Shown here: positions 37,635 to 46,095 of the stretch, piece after piece
Position numbering within the stretch: position 1 is the stretch's first letter
How the letters are laid out: the number at the start of each line of letters is the position of its first letter
Assembly (NCBI RefSeq): GCF_003457605.1
Contig: NZ_QRAN01000005.1
Location: 62,001 to 126,000, forward strand
Reading direction: 5' to 3'
DNA: 64,000 bases
Source of the DNA: Seongchinamella sediminis
GTDB taxonomy: Bacteria > Pseudomonadota > Gammaproteobacteria > Pseudomonadales > Halieaceae
The notes under the pieces: generated by a model
What the model was told of the DNA's origin: nothing
Databases searched by the model: none
Seen by the model: the letters and a program-made list of their open reading frames with translations, nothing else
Made by a program: the position numbers and the translations under genes

Positions 37635-38420
37635 TCACTCGGACAAACGCGACATCAAAGAGTCGTTCACTTTCTCCGACATAGCGATAAGGTCCCATTC
37701 ATAGCCCGAAGCCAGCAGCGGGCCGATATCGCTGGCGAAATTCTTATCCTTCAGCTTTGCCGCAACATTTTCCTGGAACTGCTTTCTGGTTACTTTGTAC
37801 CCGCCGTGCGCCATGTATGCGTAAAATGCCGCCACGATTTTCTCCGGGTCGGCGGCCTCATCGTCGAGTGCAATTGCCAGGTCAAAGAGGTCACGCCCTT
37901 TTTTACGCTGATAAAGCGCGCGGAGTTTTGTACCCAGAAGCTCGTTCAGATCGTAACTGAGTATTGAACACGATCCTTTGTACCAACGGGAGTTCACCTC
38001 AAACGGAGTTGCTTGGAATCCTTCTACTGCGAAATGTTCACGCGTGTTAATTTCGACTTTCAAGCGAAGAGGTTGCCCATCCTCTGATTGGAACCTGTAT
38101 GCCAGGGTCACTAGCGCGTTATTCTGCTTCCGTTTGGGTTCTCCAAGCCACGGGTCCAATACCTCTCGTAAGGCATCCATTATTGGACCAGCTGGTTCTG
38201 CGTTCACCTGAACCAGGTCGATGTCTTCTGAGTATCTTGCGGCAGGCAGATGTAGCTTAAACAGGGCAGTGCCGCCACGGAACGCAAGTGCTTGACGCAG
38301 TGTCTCGTGGGAAAAGATTTCAATGAGTGCGCGGCTAATGACCAGATCCTGTTCGACCTGGGCATCATCAACCCATGGGGCTTGGTCCCGCCACTCCGTA
38401 ATATAATCGCGCGGGATCAT
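37635..38420 (-). CDS. abiEii: AbiEii nucleotidyltransferase toxin
   Basis: 261 aa with the DNA polymerase-beta-like nucleotidyltransferase motifs GGTAL (about residues 49-53) and SEDIDL (64-69). AbiEii toxins inhibit growth when released from the partner antitoxin; related toxins such as MenT add nucleotides to tRNA. The start overlaps the AbiEi stop by 4 nt, the usual AbiE order (antitoxin first). It is the first gene of the island after the tRNA. Confidence 0.88.
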   Translation of the reverse strand: MIPRDYITEWRDQAPWVDDAQVEQDLVISRALIEIFSHETLRQALAFRGGTALFKLHLPAARYSEDIDLVQVNAEPAGPIMDALREVLDPWLGEPKRKQNNALVTLAYRFQSEDGQPLRLKVEINTREHFAVEGFQATPFEVNSRWYKGSCSILSYDLNELLGTKLRALYQRKKGRDLFDLAIALDDEAADPEKIVAAFYAYMAHGGYKVTRKQFQENVAAKLKDKNFASDIGPLLASGYEWDLIAMSEKVNDSLMSRLSE

Positions 38421-39199
38421 ATATCGGGCTGCAATTCAGCGTTTACCACGAGTTTCCACTTGGGGTTACGGATGCCCGCTTCGTTATCATTGCCGGGGAT
38501 GAGCATTGTGTACTCGCGCGCGTGTTCACGGACATATTCGCAAATATCTGCCGCGGCTTTCTCCGCGTCCACCAGTTCCAGAATGTAGCCCAGGCGCTGG
38601 AGCCAGGTGATTGGGGCCGTAGCGGCTGCTGCTGCCAGCGCTGATCCATCAATTTGTTCGGCGAGTTCTGAGAGGATAGTCGCGACCTGATCCAGCCCGC
38701 CCACATGCTCCGGATACCCGGCCAGGTCGATAGCCGTGGCCTCCGGTGTGGAAACCTTTAACACGCCGCGTGAGGTGTTGAACATTTGTGTAGGCACATC
38801 GTTGATCTTCTTCCTTGCGATGAACTGGACCCTGACTTTGCCGCAGTGGAGCGGTCTGCGGTTCTTTTGCACGAAAACCTGGAACTCCTGTGGGCGCTGA
38901 TGGGCCGCGCCATAATATTGCGCGGCTGAGAGAAGCCCTGCGTAGTAGTTCAGGCCTTTGACGTTCATAAGGTCGGGGATGAATTGCTCGGCAGGCAGAC
39001 AGCCTAGTGACCGGTATTCCGGTGGGATGATGACGTAGAATCCACGGGCTGGTGTGGCAATCAGTCCCTGCCTGGTGAGCCGGTTCAGAGCGAGCTTGCT
39101 GGCATCCGGCGAGACTCTCAACGCCTCTCGTGCCTCGGCTGAGGTAAAGCTATAGCGTCCCTTCGAGGCTAATGTCTCGATCAGGTCTTTCGCTGCCAT
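38417..39199 (-). CDS. abiEi: AbiEi antitoxin (winged-helix regulator)
   Basis: 260 aa from the ATG at 39199. A GTG at 39226 is possible but sits beside the inverted repeat that likely regulates the operon, so the ATG is preferred. The N-terminal winged helix (SFTSAEAREALRVSPDASKL) binds DNA, and the C-terminal domain neutralises the toxin in this family. AbiEi proteins usually repress their own operon through inverted repeats, and a perfect one lies just upstream. Confidence 0.88.
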   Translation of the reverse strand: MAAKDLIETLASKGRYSFTSAEAREALRVSPDASKLALNRLTRQGLIATPARGFYVIIPPEYRSLGCLPAEQFIPDLMNVKGLNYYAGLLSAAQYYGAAHQRPQEFQVFVQKNRRPLHCGKVRVQFIARKKINDVPTQMFNTSRGVLKVSTPEATAIDLAGYPEHVGGLDQVATILSELAEQIDGSALAAAAATAPITWLQRLGYILELVDAEKAAADICEYVREHAREYTMLIPGNDNEAGIRNPKWKLVVNAELQPDI

Positions 39200-39226
39200 G
39201 TGATCTTTGTTAGATTCCACTCTCAC

Positions 39227-39249
39227 AAAGTATCTATAAATGATACTTT
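39227..39249. promoter_or_regulatory. Inverted repeat upstream of abiEi (likely AbiEi operator)
   Basis: AAAGTATC-TATAAAT-GATACTTT is a perfect 8-bp inverted repeat with a 7-nt spacer, 28 nt upstream of the antitoxin start. It overlaps a possible -10 (TATAGA on the minus strand, 39233-39238). Negative autoregulation by AbiEi is established for the family, so this is a plausible operator. Confidence 0.6.
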
Positions 39250-39423
39250 ACGCAAGTAAGTTCGTATTTTTGGAAGAGGTAAATCTTGCACCATAAGCAA
39301 TTCAGCAAGCCCGAGTTGCATACGAACGGCCAAAGGCCCAGGCTCCCTCTGCGAGGGTACTGAACCACGGGCATCGAACTGCGTTAATACTCAACAGGCA
39401 TAACGCGGCTAAGCTTTTATATC

Positions 39424-39429
39424 TATAAT
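39424..39429 (+). promoter_or_regulatory. Possible -10 box of the hsdM-hsdS-gajAB operon
   Basis: A consensus TATAAT lies 38 nt before the hsdM start codon. No good -35 sits 17 bp upstream. It is the only promoter-like hexamer I see in front of the operon. Confidence 0.35.
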
Positions 39430-39467
39430 CGACTGTCACATTTTATGATTCTGAGTCTGAAAACTGC

Positions 39468-41054
39468 ATGGCAAGAGTAAAGCCCGAAAAAGCAAAGCCT
39501 GAAAAAACCAAATCCCTCGAATCCTGGATCTGGGACGCTGCCTGCTCCATTCGCGGCGCCAAGGACGCGCCGAAATACAAGGATTACATCCTTCCGCTCA
39601 TCTTCACCAAGCGCCTGTGCGATGTATTCGATGACGAGCTGGACCGCATCGCCAGGGGAGTCGGCTCACGGGAAAAAGCCTTTGCACTGGTCAAGGCCGA
39701 CCACAAATTGGTGCGCTTCTACCTGCCCCTAGTGCCGGACGATCTAGAGCAGCCCGTGTGGTCTGTTATCCGTAAACTCGCTGACCAGATCGGCGAGGGC
39801 GTCACCACCCACATGCGGGCTATCGCCAGGGAGAACCCACTCCTGCAGGGCATCATCGACCGCGTTGACTTCAACGCCACCACCCACGGCCAGCGCGACC
39901 TGGATGACGACCGCCTTTCCAATTTGATCGAGGCTGTTAGCACCAAGCGCCTCGGCCTGGAGGACGTGGAGGCCGACATCATCGGCAAGAGCTACGAATA
40001 CCTCATCCGCAAGTTCGCCGAGGGCGGTGGCCAGAGCGCCGGTGAGTTCTACACGCCGCCCGAGGTTGGCAGCATCATGTCCAAGGTGCTTCAGCCGGAG
40101 CCCGGCATGGAAATCTACGACCCCACCTGCGGCTCCGGCGGCCTCCTGGTGAAATGCGAGATCGCCATGGAGGAATCCGTCTCTTCACAAAAAGGGGCCA
40201 AAAAGCGCGCCGTCGAACCGCTGCAACTGTTCGGCCAGGAATTCACCCCCGAGACCTGGGCCATGGCCAACATGAACATGATCATCCACGACATGGAAGG
40301 CCAGATCGAGATCGGCGACACCTTCAAGAACCCCAAATTCCGCAGCAAAGGCAAACTCCGCACCTTCGATCGCGTCATCGCCAATCCCATGTGGAACCAG
40401 GACTGGTTCACCGAGGCCGACTACGACAACGACGAACTTGACCGTTTTCCCGCCGGAGCCGGGTTTCCCGGCAAATCCTCTGCGGACTGGGGCTGGGTAC
40501 AGCACATGCACGCCAGCCTCAACAACACAGGAAGAGCCGCCGTCGTCCTCGACACCGGCGCCGCCTCAAGAGGCTCGGGCAATGCCGGCACCAACAAAGA
40601 AAAAACCGTACGCCAGTGGTTTGTCGACAACGACCTCATCGAGAGCGTGCTCTACCTGCCCGAAAACCTCTTCTACAACACCACCGCCCCCGGCATCGTA
40701 CTGTTCCTGAACAAAGCCAAAGCACAGGAACGCGAGGGCAAAGTCTTCCTCGTCAATGCCAGCCAGGTCTTCGAAAAAGGCGACCCCAAGAACTTCATCC
40801 CCGACGCAGGCATCCAGCGCATCGCCGAAACACTGATCGGGTGGAAGGAAGAGGAAAAACTCAGCCGCATCGTCGATCACCGGGAATTGAAAAAGAACGA
40901 CTACAACATTTCTCCCAGCCGCTATATCCACACCAGTGATGCCGAGACCTATAGGCCCATCGGGGAAATCGTCGCCGAGCTCGATGCCATCGAGGCCGAA
41001 GCCAGGGAAACCGACAAGGCCTTGCGGGAGATTCTGGAGAAGATCGGGGTATGA
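39468..41054 (+). CDS. hsdM: Type I restriction-modification methyltransferase subunit
   Basis: 528 aa. An N-terminal HsdM_N domain precedes the N6-adenine methyltransferase domain, with SAM motif I DPTCGSGG (about residues 218-225). Motif IV reads NPMW (306-309) in place of the common NPPF/Y, a variant seen in part of the HsdM family. Two HsdM and one HsdS form the methylase. It begins the operon; the stop overlaps hsdS (ATGA). Confidence 0.93.
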   Translation: MARVKPEKAKPEKTKSLESWIWDAACSIRGAKDAPKYKDYILPLIFTKRLCDVFDDELDRIARGVGSREKAFALVKADHKLVRFYLPLVPDDLEQPVWSVIRKLADQIGEGVTTHMRAIARENPLLQGIIDRVDFNATTHGQRDLDDDRLSNLIEAVSTKRLGLEDVEADIIGKSYEYLIRKFAEGGGQSAGEFYTPPEVGSIMSKVLQPEPGMEIYDPTCGSGGLLVKCEIAMEESVSSQKGAKKRAVEPLQLFGQEFTPETWAMANMNMIIHDMEGQIEIGDTFKNPKFRSKGKLRTFDRVIANPMWNQDWFTEADYDNDELDRFPAGAGFPGKSSADWGWVQHMHASLNNTGRAAVVLDTGAASRGSGNAGTNKEKTVRQWFVDNDLIESVLYLPENLFYNTTAPGIVLFLNKAKAQEREGKVFLVNASQVFEKGDPKNFIPDAGIQRIAETLIGWKEEEKLSRIVDHRELKKNDYNISPSRYIHTSDAETYRPIGEIVAELDAIEAEARETDKALREILEKIGV

Positions 41055-42325
41055 GCGGAGCAGTGACAGAATCCGTGATCGACGGATGGAAATCCACGCC
41101 GCTAAAAGCGGAGGTCACGCTGAAGAACGGAAAGGCATACAATGCCAAGAGCTGGAAGACCGAGGGCTATCCAATCATTCGAATCCAGAACCTCAAAGAT
41201 CCAAAGGCATCGTTCAACTACTTCCAGGGAGACCCCGAAACCCAAGTCCCAATCCGAAAGGGCGACCTAGTTTTCTCCTGGTCAGGAAGCAAAGGCACCT
41301 CGTTTGGGCCGCACATTTGGCATGGTGATCTTGGGGTCCTTAATCAGCACATCTTTAAGGTGATCCTAAATCCCGATTCCGAGCTGGATCAGGACTTTCT
41401 CTTTTTCGCACTCAAGTTCCTTACAGCAAAGATTGAGGAGAAGGCATACGGCTTGGCTGCATTGGTCCACGTGCGGAAGGGCGACCTTGAGGCAACACAG
41501 ATCCCACTCCCCCCACTCCCCGAGCAGAAGAAGATCGCGCACATTCTTACAACGGTGCAGCGTGCGATCGAGGCGCAGGAACGAATCCTCCAGACCACCA
41601 CCGAGCTGAAAAAGGCCCTCATGCACAAGCTCTTCACCGAAGGCCTCCGCAACGAACCCCAAAAACAAACCGAGATCGGCCCTGTGCCCGAAAGCTGGGA
41701 TGTGGTGGAGTTGGTAAGTCTGCTGCGCGAGCCGCTCCGGAACGGACATTCGGCGAAGACGACGACTGACGAAGACGGGATTCGCACGCTCACTCTTACC
41801 GCAGTAACTCAGCGAGATTTTTCGAGGAAGAACACTAAGATCACCTGCGCCGACCCTCACCGAGTGCGAGGCATGTGGCTGAGGTCTGGCGACATCTTCA
41901 TTGAACGGGCAAACACAGCGGACTACGTTGGTTTGGCCGCCCTTTACGAGGGGCCTGAGGATTTCGCCATCTTCCCTGACCTTCTAATCCGCGTTCGCAT
42001 CGACAACCGTAGAATCCGCCCGAAAGTTCTGGTCGAGTGGCTGCTAGCGGAGCCGTGTCGTCGATACTACAAGAAGAACGCGAGATCGACCGCGGGTAAC
42101 TTTCCCAAGATCGATCAAGGCACCGTCGAGAAGACGCTTATCCCGGTGCCTTCTCCTGAAGAGCAAGCCGGGTTGGAGAACATCTTTCGGACCTTGGACA
42201 ACAAACTGCGCCAACACACGGCGCGTAGGGCTAGCCTCCAAGACCTCTTCCGCACTCTCCTTCACGAACTGATGACCGCGAAGACCCGTGTTAACGGCAT
42301 CGAACTATCACCAGGAGAATCATGA
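41051..42325 (+). CDS. hsdS: Type I restriction-modification specificity subunit
   Basis: 424 aa with two target-recognition domains, each followed by a long conserved helix (PLPPLPEQKKIAHILTTVQR and the later PSPEEQAGLENIF region). Each domain reads one half of the bipartite DNA site. It overlaps hsdM by 4 nt and gajA by 4 nt, so hsdM, hsdS and gajA are translationally coupled. GC content drops noticeably from here to gajB, by eye. Confidence 0.9.
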   Translation: MSGAVTESVIDGWKSTPLKAEVTLKNGKAYNAKSWKTEGYPIIRIQNLKDPKASFNYFQGDPETQVPIRKGDLVFSWSGSKGTSFGPHIWHGDLGVLNQHIFKVILNPDSELDQDFLFFALKFLTAKIEEKAYGLAALVHVRKGDLEATQIPLPPLPEQKKIAHILTTVQRAIEAQERILQTTTELKKALMHKLFTEGLRNEPQKQTEIGPVPESWDVVELVSLLREPLRNGHSAKTTTDEDGIRTLTLTAVTQRDFSRKNTKITCADPHRVRGMWLRSGDIFIERANTADYVGLAALYEGPEDFAIFPDLLIRVRIDNRRIRPKVLVEWLLAEPCRRYYKKNARSTAGNFPKIDQGTVEKTLIPVPSPEEQAGLENIFRTLDNKLRQHTARRASLQDLFRTLLHELMTAKTRVNGIELSPGES

Positions 42326-44187
42326 AGATCGCACGAATCAAGATCAGCAACTTTCGGGGTATTAAGAGTGCTGAACTTCTACTCCCTGACCAAGTTGTTT
42401 TCGTCGGCGACAACAACACTGGGAAATCTAGTGTTTTAGAAGCCATGGATCTCGTTCTCGGTCCCGAACGCCTCCATAGACCAAGTCCAATTGATGAGCA
42501 TGATTTCTATGCCGGGGAATACATCGGAACCGAGGAAGAGCCGATTTCCATCGAGGTTGAAGTTGTAATCGTCGGCCTAACCGTTGATCAGATTATCCAC
42601 TTCGGAAACCACATCGAATGGTGGAATACGGAGACGAACACCCTGTTGAGCGAGCCGCCACCGGAGGAGACCGACAGGCCGGAGGTTATACATGCACTTC
42701 GATTGGGGTTTGAGGGCAAATACGATTGGGAGGAGGACAATTTCGCATGCGAAACTTTCTTCATGTCGCCTGAAGGTGAAGAAGGCGCTAAAGATCCTTT
42801 CCGAACTCGAGACAAACGTCTTTGCGGCTTTCTCTTTCTCCGCACGCTCCGCACCGGATCTCGTGCCCTCAGTTTGGAAAGGGGGTCTCTGCTCGATATC
42901 ATACTTCGCCTTCAGGAACTCCGACCAAAGATGTGGGAGGATGTCCTGGGAGAACTTCGCGGGCTTGCAGTCGCCGAGAATGAGGAACTTGGAGTAACCG
43001 CGTTCCTCGAAGAGGTTCAGAATTCTGTTCGGAAGTTTGTTCCTTCTGAATGGGCCGAGAACCCCCATATTCGTGTTTCCGATCTTACGCGAGAGCACCT
43101 TCGAAAAACACTGACGGTTTTCATGGGAACCGGTGAGAAAACGTCCGCTGGAACTGAATATGCAGCACCGTTTAGCCACCAGGGGGCGGGAACGATAAAC
43201 ACCCTCGTATTGGCGCTTTTGGCGATGATCGCCGAGCTCAAGCAGAACGTGATCTTTGCAATGGAAGAGCCAGAGATTGCGATTCCTCCTCACACTCAAC
43301 GCCAGATCGTCGATAGAGTCCGCGACATGGCTGCACAGTCTATTTTTACGTCTCATTCTCCTTACGTTTTGGATGAGTTTCAGCCTGAGAGCCTCGCGAT
43401 TCTAAAGCGAGAGTCTGGAGTTTTGCATGCCACTCCCGCAACCCTCCCACCTGCGGTCAAGTCCAAGGCCTATCGAGAACAACTTCGCACTCGTTTCTGC
43501 GAGTGCTTGCTGGCTCGAAGAATCCTGATTGTCGAGGGACGAACTGAGTATGATGCAATTCCTACCGCAGCACGCCGCCTTCATGAACTCGACTCGGAGA
43601 GATTCAAGACTTTAGAGAGCCTCGGGCTGGCCGTTATCAATGCCGAGACTGATTCACAAATCGCTCCCCTCGGCACTTACTTCAAGGATTTAGGGAAGAC
43701 AGTTTTCGCAATCTCAGATCAACAAAACGCGGCGGCAGCCGCAGCAATTGCCGCCGCTGTGGACGCGGCGTTTGAATCTCCCGAAGCAAGTTTCGAGAAG
43801 CTGGTCCTCAACCACACTGCTGAGGCCGCTCTACGGAGGTTCGGCAAGGATGCTGTCGATGATGGGAGATGGCCCACTCATTTGGCTGGCGAGACTCCGA
43901 TGGACGGGATGGACTTAGGCGCATTGAAATCTGCATTGGCCAAATTCCTGAAGAACAACAAAGGTGCCAGTGAGGCAGCGTTGCTCGTCGGAATGTGCAG
44001 CGAGGCTGAACTCCCGCCGTTTCTGGTCACGACGATCGAAGCTATTAGAACTCATTGTATCCCGCCGGATCCGGAACCTGAGCCGGCGGTTGAAGAAGGT
44101 GGGAATGGGGATGGCGGAGACGACGAGTCGCCTCCAGACGTAGAAGCTGAGGCGGAAGGAGATGGTGGAACCGAGCCGAAATCGTAG
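42322..44187 (+). CDS. gajA: GajA-like OLD-family ATPase/TOPRIM endonuclease (Gabija)
   Basis: 621 aa. The N-terminal ABC-type ATPase has Walker A GDNNTGKSS (residues 29-37), Walker B with FAMEEPEIA (about 311) and an H-loop TSHSP. The C-terminal TOPRIM domain begins near residue 400 with LIVEGRTEYDA. In OLD proteins the second acidic motif is usually a D.D pair; here the candidate site reads AISDQQN, so metal binding may differ. GajA and GajB together form Gabija, which degrades invading phage DNA. Direct overlap with hsdS and a UvrD-like partner 14 nt downstream support the call. The last about 40 residues are an acidic, Gly/Glu-rich tail. Confidence 0.83.
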   Translation: MKIARIKISNFRGIKSAELLLPDQVVFVGDNNTGKSSVLEAMDLVLGPERLHRPSPIDEHDFYAGEYIGTEEEPISIEVEVVIVGLTVDQIIHFGNHIEWWNTETNTLLSEPPPEETDRPEVIHALRLGFEGKYDWEEDNFACETFFMSPEGEEGAKDPFRTRDKRLCGFLFLRTLRTGSRALSLERGSLLDIILRLQELRPKMWEDVLGELRGLAVAENEELGVTAFLEEVQNSVRKFVPSEWAENPHIRVSDLTREHLRKTLTVFMGTGEKTSAGTEYAAPFSHQGAGTINTLVLALLAMIAELKQNVIFAMEEPEIAIPPHTQRQIVDRVRDMAAQSIFTSHSPYVLDEFQPESLAILKRESGVLHATPATLPPAVKSKAYREQLRTRFCECLLARRILIVEGRTEYDAIPTAARRLHELDSERFKTLESLGLAVINAETDSQIAPLGTYFKDLGKTVFAISDQQNAAAAAAIAAAVDAAFESPEASFEKLVLNHTAEAALRRFGKDAVDDGRWPTHLAGETPMDGMDLGALKSALAKFLKNNKGASEAALLVGMCSEAELPPFLVTTIEAIRTHCIPPDPEPEPAVEEGGNGDGGDDESPPDVEAEAEGDGGTEPKS

Positions 44188-44201
44188 GTAAGCCAGCAAG
44201 A

Positions 44202-45950
44202 ATGGAGATTGAATGGACAGACGAGAACAAGGCGCTCATGACCAGTACAGGACATGTGCTTTGTCTTGGCGGGCCGGGAAGTGGTAAGACCACGATCTCA
44301 CTTTTAAAAGCCAATGACGAGATTGCAAAGGCTGTTCTAAGATCAGGACAGCGAGTTCTGTTCCTGAGTTTCGCTCGAGCGACAATTGCCCGCGTGGAAG
44401 AACATGCAGAGACATTCTTAAAGTCGGAGACAAGGAAATATCTCGAGATTAGTACCTATCACGGCTTCACGTGGTCAATTCTCCGCAGCCACGGATACCT
44501 CCTGACTTCTGCAACCCCGATCACGCTGCTGCCACCGGCCGAGTCGGCTGCAGCATTATCAGAAATTGTCAGCGACGACGACAAGCTTGCCGAAAAGAAG
44601 CGTCTATTCATCGAGGATGGACGACTTGATTTTGATCTGTTCGCGGGACTAACAGCAGAACTCCTCAGCAGAAGCACCAGTCTCCGGCGATTGGTTTCGG
44701 AAACCTACCCAATCATTATTCTCGACGAGTTTCAGGACACCGATGCAAACGAGTGGGAATTGATAAAGGCCCTCGGCATCGACAGCCGGTTGATCGCGCT
44801 AGCAGATCCTGAGCAGCGCATTTATGAGTTTCGTGGTGCCAGTCCAACCCGGATTCCTGAGTTTATCGAGGCGTTCTCTCCCACAGAGATTGACTTCACG
44901 AATACGAACCACAGGAGCGCGGGCACTGATATCTGTCTGTTCGGAAATGACCTCCTGACTGGTGTGAACAAGGCGAAGACCTATGAACACGTTGAAATAA
45001 TCAAGTATCCGTTCCGTCGGCCGCCAGGCGATCATCTCGACTTGAAAATTACTGTCCTCAAACGGCGAAAAGCGATTTTGGAATCCAATCCCGACTCCTG
45101 GTCACTGGCGATCTTGGTCCCAACCAAAAAGCTGATGTTGGAGGTGTCGGAGTATCTCGCAACCAAACAAGAGTTCAACAATGGAAAGGTTGCTCCAGAA
45201 ATTGACAACGAGGCAATGCTCGACGCAGAGGGTCCAGCCTTGGCTGCAGTTACCATTGCCGGACTCTTGAGTGCTGAGGGAACTGCCGTTGATATTTCGC
45301 AACGGCTGATCACAGATCTTTGCAGGCACATACGAGGTAGAAAGGGAGGCGCCAAACCTTCACAGCAACAACTGAGCCTCGCTGGCGGACTCGAGGCTTT
45401 CGTAGACACGGGAAACCTTCGGGGCCCGAAGAGGAAGGCGATTGCGGAAGAGTGTCTGGCGATTTCGGAGCAGCGCCTTCAGTTAGTTATGTCAGGTGAC
45501 CCTGGAAAAGATTGGCTGCAGGTTCGAAGCCTTTTCTCAAATGCCTCGGCTCCCGACCTTCAGAACGTAGCCAACGATGCGCGATTCTTGAAGTTCCTAA
45601 ACCGAGGAACGCAACTGCGTTCCCGCCTAGCGGAGATCTGGCGAACGACCGGAACCTATACGGGAGCCGGTTCGGCAGTCGATGTCGCTTTGACGAGGGA
45701 ACATTTTGCAGCGGCTTCGCAGACATTTCAGGGGATTCATGTGATGACCCTGCACAAGTCTAAAGGGAAGCAGTTCACCGAGGTAATTGTCTACGAAGGC
45801 CCCGCAAAATACAGGGACAAGATCGTCAGGCCAAATGGCACTGAGCAGGATGTTGCGAGAGGAAAGCTCATCCTTCGCGTTGGCGTGACCAGAGCCGAGA
45901 GATTCACTTCGATACTAAGCCCGGCGAACCAGCCTTGCCCGCTAATTTAG
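44202..45950 (+). CDS. gajB: GajB-like UvrD/REP-type helicase (Gabija)
   Basis: 582 aa superfamily 1 helicase. Walker A GGPGSGKTT (residues 23-31), motif II ILDEFQDTD (about 175), motif III region ADPEQRIYEFRGA, and C-terminal motifs TLHKSKGKQFTEV and RVGVTRAERF are present. It is 14 nt downstream of gajA. In Gabija this partner senses nucleotides or DNA ends and stimulates cleavage. Size is slightly above the common GajB range. Confidence 0.83.
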   Translation: MEIEWTDENKALMTSTGHVLCLGGPGSGKTTISLLKANDEIAKAVLRSGQRVLFLSFARATIARVEEHAETFLKSETRKYLEISTYHGFTWSILRSHGYLLTSATPITLLPPAESAAALSEIVSDDDKLAEKKRLFIEDGRLDFDLFAGLTAELLSRSTSLRRLVSETYPIIILDEFQDTDANEWELIKALGIDSRLIALADPEQRIYEFRGASPTRIPEFIEAFSPTEIDFTNTNHRSAGTDICLFGNDLLTGVNKAKTYEHVEIIKYPFRRPPGDHLDLKITVLKRRKAILESNPDSWSLAILVPTKKLMLEVSEYLATKQEFNNGKVAPEIDNEAMLDAEGPALAAVTIAGLLSAEGTAVDISQRLITDLCRHIRGRKGGAKPSQQQLSLAGGLEAFVDTGNLRGPKRKAIAEECLAISEQRLQLVMSGDPGKDWLQVRSLFSNASAPDLQNVANDARFLKFLNRGTQLRSRLAEIWRTTGTYTGAGSAVDVALTREHFAAASQTFQGIHVMTLHKSKGKQFTEVIVYEGPAKYRDKIVRPNGTEQDVARGKLILRVGVTRAERFTSILSPANQPCPLI

Positions 45951-45953
45951 ATT

Positions 45954-46055
45954 ATGCTCACCTCCGAAAAACACAAAACCGTCCAACCCCGGATCCTCGA
46001 ATACACCGAAACGGTCGGTCGTTCAGTTGTGTCCCGAGGGGAAGACCAGGCATGC
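45954..46055 (+). pseudogene. Remnant of an hsdR 5' end
   Basis: An ATG 3 nt after the gajB stop begins about 34 codons that align with the N-terminus of the intact HsdR encoded 2.8 kb downstream (HKTVQPRILEY against HKTVQARILQY, then VSRGED against VSREEA). The similarity then ends abruptly near the 3' end of the HNH gene. It looks like a leftover of an hsdR start that once followed gajB directly. Confidence 0.65.
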
Positions 46056-46095
46056 CATGGCACGGCCAGCTCACAATCAAGAACCGAACTCACCC

